Positions 16,489 through 23,787 of a DNA stretch of 42,213 bases are shown piece after piece (the first letter of the stretch is position 1; each line of letters begins with the position of its first letter). The translations under genes were made by a program, and so were the position numbers. The stretch spans positions 2,246,198 through 2,288,410 of the forward strand of contig CP070689.1 of NCBI GenBank assembly GCA_020353155.1, given 5' to 3'. The notes below the pieces were generated by a model, which saw only the letters and a program-made list of their open reading frames with translations, made no database searches and was not told the origin of the DNA. Origin of the DNA: Deltaproteobacteria bacterium. GTDB taxonomy: Bacteria; Desulfobacterota; Syntrophobacteria; BM002.

Positions 16489-17532
16489 TTACAAGTCTCT
16501 CTTAACCACTGTGCCAGGTTCACCAAGTCCGCCCCTTATCTCAAATTTAACCGGCAGAAACTTCTCTATTACCCAAGCGTTGGTTAGCAAATGCTGGGTT
16601 ACCTTGGATGTAGTGAATTGGTGTTTTCCTGGCGCACTAGCCAGGTAGATGGGAAGCTGGTCCGCTAGGTGACAGTCAAGGGCACATCCTGAGTCCAGGA
16701 AGCCAAATAGTTCATCAACTGCCTCGTCCGCCACAAGTTCAGCTCTTTTGCCCCGTGCTCCCAGGGCAGTAAAACCCGCCATTGAATTTTTGCCTTCAGC
16801 ACAGAGAAATAGTAGCGTCCCCGGATTCCTGGCATGTACATCCACCAGCTCGATTTCCCCCTCTATACCAGCTTTCTGCAAACGAGCCTCCGCCTGATTT
16901 TTTTGTCGGACTCTTATGTGTTCTGGTAACCGGCTGCTTGCTGAAATTCCGCTAATTCGTCTCAACTGGAATGGTCGATCCAAATTGAACGACCCCAGAG
17001 GACTGTGAGGTTGCACCTTGGCCTGGATTACCCCACCTCCTTTTGGATACCAACCCCAACTTTTGATTTGAGGTTCGCACTTGAAACCAAGCTGGTCTAT
17101 GGTAGGAACAAGTATCTGGGCAAAATGATGGTATGGCGGGCTCCAAGGGACATGAGTTCCACCGCTTATGAGAACTCTAGACTCGCCGTCCGCCATGGAT
17201 AGGGGTGGTAAAACAGCCTGTAATACCAGGGTAGCGGCGCCGGCTGTGCCTATATGAAATTCGTAGGAGCCCGGGGCAATGGCTTCGGGTATAAAAGTGA
17301 TCTTTCTTGCACCCAACTCAGCACCATCAAGTTTAGCCCCGCAAACGGATGCGCAGGCCCGAACCGCTGCAAGATGTTGTGGCCGCAAACCTGGCTTTTT
17401 GCGTCCCCCCCTGATGTTAATCAGCTTGAGAGACTTACCTGTAATAGCAGCCAACGACAGAGAGGTGCGAAGGATCTGGCCACCACCTTCACCGTAACCT
17501 CCGTCTATTACTATGGACTCTTGCCTACCCAT
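16489..17532 (-). CDS. rtcA: RNA 3'-terminal phosphate cyclase
   Basis: RtcA converts an RNA 3'-phosphate into a 2',3'-cyclic phosphate with ATP, through an enzyme-AMP intermediate on histidine. Motifs are DGGYGEGGGQILRTSLSLA at the N-terminus, NIRGGRKKPGLRPQHLAAV, the GTAGAATLVLQAVLPPL loop, KGGG near the middle, and the TQHLLTNAWVIEKFL segment containing the family's adenylated His. The start is set at 17532 (MGRQESIVIDGG), giving 347 residues, which fits the family. Eight earlier codons (MINEKCWL) are encoded by repeat family F, and the nearby ribosome binding site is poor. rtcB is not in the window. It may serve RNA repair or processing. It is divergent from the rubredoxin gene. Confidence 0.9.
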   Translation of the reverse strand: MGRQESIVIDGGYGEGGGQILRTSLSLAAITGKSLKLINIRGGRKKPGLRPQHLAAVRACASVCGAKLDGAELGARKITFIPEAIAPGSYEFHIGTAGAATLVLQAVLPPLSMADGESRVLISGGTHVPWSPPYHHFAQILVPTIDQLGFKCEPQIKSWGWYPKGGGVIQAKVQPHSPLGSFNLDRPFQLRRISGISASSRLPEHIRVRQKNQAEARLQKAGIEGEIELVDVHARNPGTLLFLCAEGKNSMAGFTALGARGKRAELVADEAVDELFGFLDSGCALDCHLADQLPIYLASAPGKHQFTTSKVTQHLLTNAWVIEKFLPVKFEIRGGLGEPGTVVKRDL

Positions 17533-17540
17533 TAACCAAC

Positions 17541-17643
17541 ATTTCTCATTTATCATTTAGCATTCAGCATGCAAAGTCATTAAGTTAATCATATCGAATG
17601 GGTAAATGATAGATGAGAAATGAAAAATGATAAATGAGAAAAG
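17541..17643. repeat. Mosaic repeat block 10 (inverted F pair)
   Basis: Family F occurs twice as inverted arms: TCATTTATCATTTAGCATTC-type words at 17546-17570 on the rtcA side, and AAATGAAAAATGATAAATGA-type words at 17604-17640 on the rubredoxin side. Each arm is in the sense orientation of its adjoining gene. Together they can form an imperfect stem-loop between the divergent genes. Confidence 0.7.
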
Positions 17644-17647
17644 CTGG

Positions 17648-17676
17648 TTGCGGATCATACATAAAAATTGTAAAGT
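17648..17676 (+). promoter_or_regulatory. Possible promoter for rubredoxin
   Basis: TTGCGG (17648-17653) and TAAAGT (17671-17676) are separated by 17 bases, about 80 bases before the rubredoxin ATG. Both hexamers match only in part, so the call is tentative. Confidence 0.4.
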
Positions 17677-17756
17677 GTCCTAAGATTTAATCAGTAGCTC
17701 TTCAATGCATTATTCGGGGTGATGAGCCCCGAGATTAAGTGGAAAAGGAGGATATT

Positions 17757-17918
17757 ATGGACAAGTGGGTCTGCCAAGTTTGCGGTTACGTATATGATCC
17801 GGCGGTGGGTGACGATGAAGGGGGTATTCCAGCTGGAACCTCGTTTGAAGATCTTCCTGAAGACTGGAACTGCCCCATTTGCGGTGCTGGTAAAGATGAT
17901 TTTGAAAAGCAGACCTGA
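17757..17918 (+). CDS. Rubredoxin
   Basis: This 53-residue protein is a typical small rubredoxin, a one-iron electron carrier of the cytoplasm found in anaerobes. The two iron-binding loops are both complete: [11 protein letters not shown] near residues 5-15 and [12 protein letters not shown] near residues 38-49, and the conserved DLPEDW segment precedes the second. AAAAGGAGG at 17743-17751 is a strong ribosome binding site with a five-base gap to the ATG. It is a single-gene unit ended by the hairpin terminator at 17957. Partners could be a rubrerythrin, a superoxide reductase or a flavoprotein, none of which is in the window. It supports an anaerobic lifestyle. Confidence 0.95.
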   Translation: MDKWVCQVCGYVYDPAVGDDEGGIPAGTSFEDLPEDWNCPICGAGKDDFEKQT

Positions 17919-17956
17919 GAATCGTTTCTGATCAGTTCTTGGTGGGTATTGTTTCT

Positions 17957-17998
17957 AAGCGGTGGCGTTTATAAAAGTTGTCACCGCTTTTTTGTTTT
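17957..17998 (+). terminator. Rho-independent terminator after rubredoxin
   Basis: AAGCGGTG (17957-17964) pairs with CACCGCTT (17982-17989), extended by a G-T and a C-G pair, and is followed by T-rich sequence to about 17998. It ends the rubredoxin transcript 39 bases after the stop codon. Confidence 0.88.
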
Positions 17999-18064
17999 CA
18001 AATGACTATACGAAAATTGCACCCAACGCTTAGCACTCAGTCCACAGTATCTTCCGAGATCGAA

Positions 18065-18442
18065 CTACTTCCCACAAATAGCCGATATTTCGACCAAAAC
18101 ATCCTTCGGTAGCCGAGACACTTCCACCGTTTCCCTTGCTGGTAGAACATCTGCAAAGTAGGTGGCATAAACCGAATTGAACCTGGCGAAATCCTCGATG
18201 TCTTGCAAGAAACAGGTACATTTAAGTACGTTTTTTAACCCCATTCCACTGGCTTCAACTATGGCCTTCAGATTTTCAAGAACCTGCTTGGCCTGAACCT
18301 CTATGTCTCCTCCCACAATTTCGCCACTCTTGGGATCCAAAGGGATCTGCCCGGAGATAAATACCAGATTAGCGAACCGTATTGCTTGCGAGTATGGACC
18401 AACAGCCTTGGGTGCCTTTTCTGTGGCAATTATTTCCCTCAT
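18065..18442 (-). CDS. ridA: RidA family 2-iminobutanoate/enamine deaminase
   Basis: RidA hydrolyses reactive imine and enamine intermediates made by PLP enzymes, protecting cytoplasmic enzymes. The 125-residue length is typical. Signature segments are [12 protein letters not shown] near residue 10, [17 protein letters not shown], and [23 protein letters not shown] at the end with the catalytic Arg and Glu. The start has a GAAGGAGG site with an eight-base gap. The gene converges on the rubredoxin terminator and is divergent from the TtcA-like gene. The close match to the trimer-forming RidA core makes the call safe, although the preferred substrate is not known. Confidence 0.92.
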   Translation of the reverse strand: MREIIATEKAPKAVGPYSQAIRFANLVFISGQIPLDPKSGEIVGGDIEVQAKQVLENLKAIVEASGMGLKNVLKCTCFLQDIEDFARFNSVYATYFADVLPARETVEVSRLPKDVLVEISAICGK

Positions 18443-18560
18443 GGATTCAACCTCCTTCTAGCCCGGCTAGCTGTTCAAGCTTAAATGTTTGCCTGACATT
18501 CCATCATGTGAAATAATCCTTACTGTCACCGCTTCGCTCTGCACCTGGAATAGTGGAAAA

Positions 18561-19343
18561 ATGGATCTATTAGTCATGTCCAGTCGTCCTCGCTCCAGAA
18601 TACCCTTCGTTGAAAAAAAAGTTCGCCGGCTTATGGGCCGTGCTGTTCAACGTTACGGGCTCATCAATGCAGAGGACCGCATTCTTGTGGCACTAAGTGG
18701 CGGCGTGGACAGTACATCACTTTTGTGGCTCCTGCACAATAGACTGAGTAGAATTCCCATCGTCTACAAGCTATTTGCGGTCCACGTGGACCTGGGGTTC
18801 GAGGGTGGAGACTACTCTTCCGTGCAGGAATGGGTAGAATCTTTAAAGGTCCCTCACCGCATAATCAATAGTGAATTTGGCCCCAGAGCGCACAGCTCAG
18901 AAAACAGTGAGAATCCCTGTTTTCTTTGTTCTCGGCTCCGTCGCACCGCAATTTTCAAAGAGGCCAGAAGACTTAACTGCAATAAAATAGCCTTTGGTCA
19001 CAATCTCGACGACCTCATTGAGACTTTCCTAATCAATATTTTCTACGGCTCCCAACTATCTACCATGCTGCCTAGGCAGCCTTTTTTTGGCGGCGATGTA
19101 GCAGTTATCCGGCCTTTGGCCCTTCTAGATACGTCAACAATCCGTCGATTTCACCATAGCCTAGGTTTTCCAGTGACAGTCAATCACTGTCCTTCGAAAA
19201 ACACCGGAAAGCGCCAAGAAATCAGGGAGATCCTTCAGGCCCTGTATAGAAAAAATCGCAAAATTCGAGGGAACATCCTAGCCGCTATGCATAATGTCAA
19301 TCTGGAGTATCTCCCCTCTTTACAGGGCAACCCTAAGAGGTAA
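18561..19343 (+). CDS. ttcA: TtcA-like tRNA 2-thiocytidine synthase family
   Basis: This PP-loop ATPase of about 260 residues adenylates tRNA (cytidine 32 in known TtcA) for thiolation. Visible features are the PP-loop VALSGGVDSTSLLWLL, the CxxC pair in NPCFLCSRLRR, GHNLDDLIETFLINIFYG, and a third Cys in NHCPSKN, matching the three cysteines that hold the TtcA iron-sulfur cluster. The start is uncertain: ATG 18561 is chosen, ATG 18576 is possible, and the TTG at 18489 is unlikely because its leader has no ribosome binding site. TtcA-related enzymes with other substrates exist, so the modified base is inferred. It stands between ridA and a convergent EamA-type transporter. Confidence 0.8.
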   Translation: MDLLVMSSRPRSRIPFVEKKVRRLMGRAVQRYGLINAEDRILVALSGGVDSTSLLWLLHNRLSRIPIVYKLFAVHVDLGFEGGDYSSVQEWVESLKVPHRIINSEFGPRAHSSENSENPCFLCSRLRRTAIFKEARRLNCNKIAFGHNLDDLIETFLINIFYGSQLSTMLPRQPFFGGDVAVIRPLALLDTSTIRRFHHSLGFPVTVNHCPSKNTGKRQEIREILQALYRKNRKIRGNILAAMHNVNLEYLPSLQGNPKR

Positions 19344-19415
19344 TAGAAAGGGCCCTGTGTTCACGACCTCCTCTGCAATGATGAGGTGACGGAGTAATGT
19401 TAAATGATCTCTATA

Positions 19416-19829
19416 TTACCCGTGTGAGAGAAGAATCACTCCGGTTATCGCCATAAATATTCCAACATATTGTACATAAGTCATCTGCTCTTTGAGAATT
19501 ATTGCGGCTAACAAAATTGTCAGAACCGGGTACACCGCTGTCAAGGAGGTAACAACCGAGACCTTGCCCAAGTCTACAGCGTGCAGAAAGAAAAACATAC
19601 CTAAGTAACCTACTACCCCAGTAATCAATGCCGGTGTGATTCCCCTTAGATCATTTTCTATTCCTTTGCCCATGCCAAACCATGTCACCGCAGCCACCAA
19701 AACTCCCCCCATTACTTCATAAATCAAGGCACTCCTCGGATTTATATACCTAACGGCTATCTTTGGGAAAAATCCCCACAATCCAAAACACACGAGAGCC
19801 AACATTGAATTGAGTAGCCATCCTCGCAT
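19416..19829 (-). CDS. EamA-domain transporter, half-size
   Basis: This 137-residue hydrophobic protein contains one EamA domain with four membrane segments at about residues 4-24, 35-55, 68-90 and 95-135, ending in VGIFMAITGVILLSHG. Full DMT transporters have two such domains in about 300 residues, so this would work as a dimer, as in small EmrE-like transporters. The start MRGWLLNS is chosen because AAGGAAAAATT precedes it; six earlier codons (MKKGKI) are probably leader. The substrate is unknown. It could be a surviving half of a larger transporter, but its length and complete ends fit the known stand-alone EamA proteins. Confidence 0.75.
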   Translation of the reverse strand: MRGWLLNSMLALVCFGLWGFFPKIAVRYINPRSALIYEVMGGVLVAAVTWFGMGKGIENDLRGITPALITGVVGYLGMFFFLHAVDLGKVSVVTSLTAVYPVLTILLAAIILKEQMTYVQYVGIFMAITGVILLSHG

Positions 19830-19999
19830 AATTTTTCCTTTCTTCATCCTCTTAGCATGGCAGCACTCTCTTTAGAATCCCTCCGAAGAGCCCCAGAGGC
19901 AACCCCTTTCCCCTCCCCTCGCCGCCTGCCACTACTAGACCCGTCGACAAGGATTTCGACTGCCCTCGGCCGAGTCGGAGGGGATCATGATGTGAATCA

Positions 20000-21280
20000 C
20001 TACTTGCTTGGATTTAGACAGGGGTTGAAATAGCCGAAATTTACTTGGGGGTGAGATGCGCGAATCCTTTTCATCATTTCAAGGATACCAATACTCCGAC
20101 CGCTAGAGCGATAACCAATTTCCCTGAGATACCATTCAGGGTCGATATTGAGATTCCGCATCTGAATCAGGTCTATGCCTGTTTCACCGATCAGTCGAAT
20201 TATAGCCTCCACTTCCCCTTCCTCGTCTGTGAGGCCAGGCAAGGTTAAAAGGTTTATGGATACAAAGCCGCCTCTGCTCTTCATGGCTCGGATGGAACCT
20301 GTGACATCAGAATAACTGTACCCCCGGGGTCTGTAGTAGGCGTGGTAATAGGCTTCCCGGGCACTGTTGAGACTGACTCGAATACTGTCCAGGCCGTCAT
20401 CTCGAAGTTCGGCAATGGTTTGCGGCAAACTGCCGTTGGTATTCAAATTAATGGTGCCGGCCCCAGTCTGACCTCGGATGAGCTTGACCGCTTCTTTCAG
20501 GGTTTTGCCTTGCATGAGAGGTTCACCCTCGCATCCCTGGCCGAAGCTCACTAACGGATCTTCAGCCTCCCGCAAATGACTCACCGCAACCTCGGCTATC
20601 TCTTCAGGGGTGGGAACAAAGGTAATACGCTCTTGCGTGGCACATATCTGGTCGCCCTCCTGCAAACTGATACAACCGAGGCAGTGGGCATTACACTGCG
20701 GTGAGGTGGGAAGCGGTGCTTCCCAACGTCCCAGAAAGTAATTTTTCGCTGCCGGGCAGCCGTAGGTAAGGGCACAGCTACCAAGGTGTTGGATGAGGCG
20801 GTTGTGACTTTGAAGGGTAAGAGCTCTTTTGGCCCTCCTTTCGAGCCTTTCAAGATCAAACTGGTCTATATCCTGGCGCATCAGAGGGTCTACACGGACG
20901 CCAGCCACCACGAACTGGCCACCCTGCCAACCTACGGCAGTGTAGCTAAATAGTGGTAATATAGAAGCTTTTTGCTTACTATGGTATGCAGCAGTCAGTA
21001 TTTGAGTGTGTGCAGGTGCCATAAAGGCAGCCACCGCCTGCACCTTCTTTTGGGGGTTGTGGGGATCTTTGCCAAGCTTCACGAAGCGTTTTTTTTTGCG
21101 GTCGTAACCCACTGGAACCCGGTCAGGAAGTAAGAAGAGCTCACTACCCGGTGGCAGAGGCATGAGAATGTCGTCATCAACTTCTGTCCAACTGCCGCCA
21201 CTGGATCCAGCCATCTCCAGATAAGGATGGTCATACATCCGACCTGATTCATCTGCATAAACCAACCGCGCCGTTGTCAC
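20000..21280 (-). CDS. Radical SAM protein
   Basis: This 426-residue enzyme has the radical SAM iron-sulfur motif CNAHCLGC (CX3CX2C) near residue 196, then GEPLMQG and INLNTNG in the TIM barrel, and a C-terminal segment ending in FGYFNPCLNPSK. The first 150 residues are a separate beta-rich domain with repeated Tyr/Gly residues and no known motif. Cys residues in GSCALTYGCPAAKN just before the cluster may bind a second cluster. The product is not recognised. The start overlaps the stop of the upstream metal-transporter gene (ATGA), so the two genes are cotranslated; a link to metal supply is only an inference. It ends in TAG, and no repeat block lies between it and the EamA gene. Confidence 0.82.
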   Translation of the reverse strand: MTTARLVYADESGRMYDHPYLEMAGSSGGSWTEVDDDILMPLPPGSELFLLPDRVPVGYDRKKKRFVKLGKDPHNPQKKVQAVAAFMAPAHTQILTAAYHSKQKASILPLFSYTAVGWQGGQFVVAGVRVDPLMRQDIDQFDLERLERRAKRALTLQSHNRLIQHLGSCALTYGCPAAKNYFLGRWEAPLPTSPQCNAHCLGCISLQEGDQICATQERITFVPTPEEIAEVAVSHLREAEDPLVSFGQGCEGEPLMQGKTLKEAVKLIRGQTGAGTINLNTNGSLPQTIAELRDDGLDSIRVSLNSAREAYYHAYYRPRGYSYSDVTGSIRAMKSRGGFVSINLLTLPGLTDEEGEVEAIIRLIGETGIDLIQMRNLNIDPEWYLREIGYRSSGRSIGILEMMKRIRASHPQVNFGYFNPCLNPSK

Positions 21281-22290
21281 TGCTCACCCCGATGCTGTCG
21301 CTTCATCACCACCTTTTCAACCCGCCAGGGCTTGGCTGCATTAATAAAATCTTTGCTTCGATCCTGACACTTTTCTTGCAGACACCATTGGCATAAGGGA
21401 TACTCGCAAGGATCTACGTGGACGATGACTTCCGCCACTTCCGGTAAAGAAGTCAGAATCTTCTCTTCTATTTCTTTAGCCTCCAAGTGTGCTTCAAGTA
21501 GGCCAAGACTTCGCGGGACCACGAGATGGAAATCCACATGAACTTTATTTCCGTAATGCCGAGTCCGCAGTTGATGCACATCAATCCAGTCCGGGTGTCG
21601 ATGTTGGTTTAAAATCTCAACAATTCTTTCGAGTAATTCTGGGTCCGCCTCATCCATCAGTCTACCAAAAGATTCTTTCACCAAGTGCCAGCCAGTAATT
21701 ACTATATTGACTGCAACTGCACAGGCGGTAATGGGATCCCACCAGCTCCAGCCGGTCAACTTAACTAAAACCAGGCCGATCACCACTCCCACACTCGTGA
21801 AGACATCGGTGAGAAGGTGTTTGCCATCCGCTTCCACAGGAGCGGATCTAGTTCTTCGTCCGGTACGGATCAGGAAAAGCCCCAATACAAGATTAACCAC
21901 TGAAGTTCCGAGTACCAAAAAGATGCCGAAGTCCAGTTTGCTAAGCATTCTTACCTGGAAAAAAGCAGGGATTGCTTTGTAGAGAATAGCTCCAGCCGCC
22001 AGGATGATGAGTGCTCCCTCAAAACCAACAGCGAAATATTCTATCTTCCCGTGGCCGTAAGGATGACTTTTGTCAGGAGGCTGATGACTCAAATAGATGC
22101 TGTAGAGGACAAAGCCACTGGCAACCACATTAATAATAGACTCGAGGGCGTCGGAGAGAATCGCTGCTGAGCCCGTAATAAAGTAAGCCAGGAACTTCAC
22201 AGCCATCAATAAAGCACCCACCACCAGGGCTAGGGTCATTGCCCGCAGGCGGGTGGTGTAGGTAGAGCCTATTATTTGTTCATTTCTCAT
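21277..22290 (-). CDS. CDF-family divalent metal transporter
   Basis: This 337-residue cation diffusion facilitator probably exports Fe, Zn or Mn by proton exchange. Six membrane segments lie between about residues 20 and 215, and the metal-site motifs are SAAILSDALESIINV, HPYGHGKIEYFAV and ADGKHLLTDVFTSVGV. The cytoplasmic C-terminal domain (about residues 215-300) has HVDFHLVVP and HVDPCEYP. An odd feature is a Cys-rich end, CEYPLCQWCLQEKC, which may sense metal. The first codons (MRNEQ) are encoded by repeat family F and no ribosome binding site is visible, so the true start is uncertain. It overlaps the radical SAM gene. The transported metal is not determined. Confidence 0.88.
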   Translation of the reverse strand: MRNEQIIGSTYTTRLRAMTLALVVGALLMAVKFLAYFITGSAAILSDALESIINVVASGFVLYSIYLSHQPPDKSHPYGHGKIEYFAVGFEGALIILAAGAILYKAIPAFFQVRMLSKLDFGIFLVLGTSVVNLVLGLFLIRTGRRTRSAPVEADGKHLLTDVFTSVGVVIGLVLVKLTGWSWWDPITACAVAVNIVITGWHLVKESFGRLMDEADPELLERIVEILNQHRHPDWIDVHQLRTRHYGNKVHVDFHLVVPRSLGLLEAHLEAKEIEEKILTSLPEVAEVIVHVDPCEYPLCQWCLQEKCQDRSKDFINAAKPWRVEKVVMKRQHRGEQ

Positions 22291-22482
22291 TTGTCATCTA
22301 GTCGTTCAAAGCGTTAAAACCGTTGAAATCGTTGAAGTCGTAAACGGTAAATGGTAAACGGTATTTGACATCACACATCCCACATCACACATCCCAAATC
22401 CAAAATCCGTAATCCGAAATGCGAAATGCGAAATGCGAAATCTCCTGGTCATTTTGCGCTTCTTCATCTATCATTCACTAAT
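22268..22482 (-). repeat. Mosaic repeat block 11 (B-M-C-F)
   Basis: Minus-strand order is a TTTCGCATTTCGCA run and B (22445-22400), M (22397-22370), C (22368-22305) and F (22300-22270), which runs into the start of the metal-transporter gene. It has the same order as blocks 1 and 6. The rest of the gap (22483-22623) has F-like words near 22530-22575 and no clear promoter. Confidence 0.8.
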
Positions 22483-22623
22483 GGGGCTTGCTCCCATTTT
22501 AAAGAAAAAACCATTTTTAAGGCCTCAATAATAAATGATTAATTGCAAATGACCAACGTTAAATGACCAGATGATAGTTTGCTGGTATCATTTTCCCTCT
22601 CATTTACCTTGGGAAAACTACCC

Positions 22624-23145
22624 ATGGATAGGCAAAGTAAAACTCTCGAAATAATGCGCCGCATAGGCGCTCCAAAACCAGAAAAGATAAGAATAACCGG
22701 TATTCTCCAGAGCCCGGAGCTCTCTTCCCTCACCTTGCTTCTGCCGGGAGGAAATAGCGACTCTTCCGCTGCCGTACTAAAGCTGCTGGGAACACAGTCC
22801 ATTAATATACGCTTTATCAATAAATATAAAGACTCCGCTGGAAATACCTCCCTTTGCATCTGCATCGATGCTGAATTCCTCGATGCGGCTTTGAATTTGC
22901 TAGATGTAAATGAAAAGTCACTTGGGGTCAGGGATTTCATGTATCACCCTAGGGTTAAGGTTATATCCATTTATCCACACAAGGAACGTCCCAGGATAGC
23001 GGAACGACTTCTCACCACTCTCAGAATGAATGGCATATACATACTTTCGGTCAACAATGCCAGTTCGGTGATATCATGCGTCCTCAACGCAGAAGATGTG
23101 GAGAATGCGCTCGCCCGTCTGGGAGATGCCTTTGAGTTACCATAA
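22624..23145 (+). CDS. ACT-domain protein
   Basis: This protein of about 173 residues appears to consist of two ACT-like regulatory domains, roughly residues 18-85 and 95-173, with alternating strand and helix and the pattern VISIYPHKERPRIAERLLTTLRMNGIYILSVNNASSVISCVLN, as in aspartokinase regulatory halves. No kinase or other catalytic domain is present. ATG 22624 is chosen; a TTG start at 22579 would add 15 residues, and neither has a strong ribosome binding site. The next gene has the same type of fold, 63 bases downstream, and the two may form one regulatory unit or hetero-oligomer. The ligand is unknown but likely an amino acid. Confidence 0.65.
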   Translation: MDRQSKTLEIMRRIGAPKPEKIRITGILQSPELSSLTLLLPGGNSDSSAAVLKLLGTQSINIRFINKYKDSAGNTSLCICIDAEFLDAALNLLDVNEKSLGVRDFMYHPRVKVISIYPHKERPRIAERLLTTLRMNGIYILSVNNASSVISCVLNAEDVENALARLGDAFELP

Positions 23146-23208
23146 ACCAGCAGCGAACGATCTGAAAAGCCTTACTGAGGAACCTTCCTGTCGACAAGGG
23201 AAACATCC

Positions 23209-23700
23209 GTGGGAGTCACCGAGACCTTAGAAATCTTTCCCCTAAAAATTCTCCGCGATTTGATCCAAATTAACTTTCTACGTCTCCCTACTCGCCCAGG
23301 GGCCACCAGGCCACTCTTTGATCTGCTGGAACGCCACAACGTTTCAGTAAAATTTCTCCTCGAAGGCTGTGCCGGCGATTTCAACCGTGACTTGATCATC
23401 TGTGTTACCAACGACTGTTTCTCCCGCCTGGAACCAGAGTTAAAGGAGGTCACAACTAGAATGCAGGCGCAGGCCGTCGAGCTTCGGCGCTCCGTGGCGG
23501 TGGTTCGAGTTTTGGGACCTCATTTCGACATTCGTCCTGGTACGTCCGGTCTACTTTTTGGAGCACTAGAACAAGCCGGAATCACAGTTTTCAGCATTGC
23601 CACTACTATTACATCCTCTATGTGCATCATTCCGGACGATCAACTAGAGGCTGCGGAAAGGGTGATTGGCAGGACTTTCGATATACCGAAGAAAAAGTGA
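23209..23700 (+). CDS. ACT-domain protein, aspartokinase-tail-like
   Basis: This 163-residue protein starts with GTG at 23209, seven bases after AAGGGA. It looks like a tandem ACT pair, close in style to the C-terminal half of lysC aspartokinase: LPTRPGATRPLFDLLERHNVSVKFL at about residues 26-50 and VRVLGPHFDIRPGTSGLLFGALEQAGITVFSIATTITSSMCIIP at about residues 98-143. No kinase domain is attached. It follows another ACT-only protein on the same strand. The pair may be a regulatory subunit acting on an enzyme elsewhere, or an orphan amino-acid sensor. It is followed by an inverted pair of family A repeats and a convergent kinase gene. Confidence 0.7.
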   Translation: MGVTETLEIFPLKILRDLIQINFLRLPTRPGATRPLFDLLERHNVSVKFLLEGCAGDFNRDLIICVTNDCFSRLEPELKEVTTRMQAQAVELRRSVAVVRVLGPHFDIRPGTSGLLFGALEQAGITVFSIATTITSSMCIIPDDQLEAAERVIGRTFDIPKKK

Positions 23701-23778
23701 GAAGTGGGCATGGAGCATGGGGTAAAAGATTCTTGATTTGCCCTATGCCCTATGCTCTATGCTGAACTGAGAAATGAC
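23700..23778. repeat. Repeat block 12 (inverted family A pair)
   Basis: Between the convergent ACT and kinase genes, GGGCATGGAGCATGGGG on the plus strand (23706-23722) faces GCCCTATGCCCTATGCTCTATGC-type words (23741-23762), which are family A on the minus strand. Each arm is sense to its own upstream gene, and together they form an imperfect stem-loop where a bidirectional terminator would be expected. Confidence 0.75.
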
Positions 23779-23787
23779 TTGAGGATT

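Noticed and set aside
18489..18560. TTG start of the TtcA-like gene
   Set aside because: No ribosome site and a leader unlike the family; internal ATG codons fit better.
19416..19829. EamA gene as a truncated transporter
   Set aside because: Its ends are clean and single-domain EamA proteins of this length are known, so truncation is not needed.
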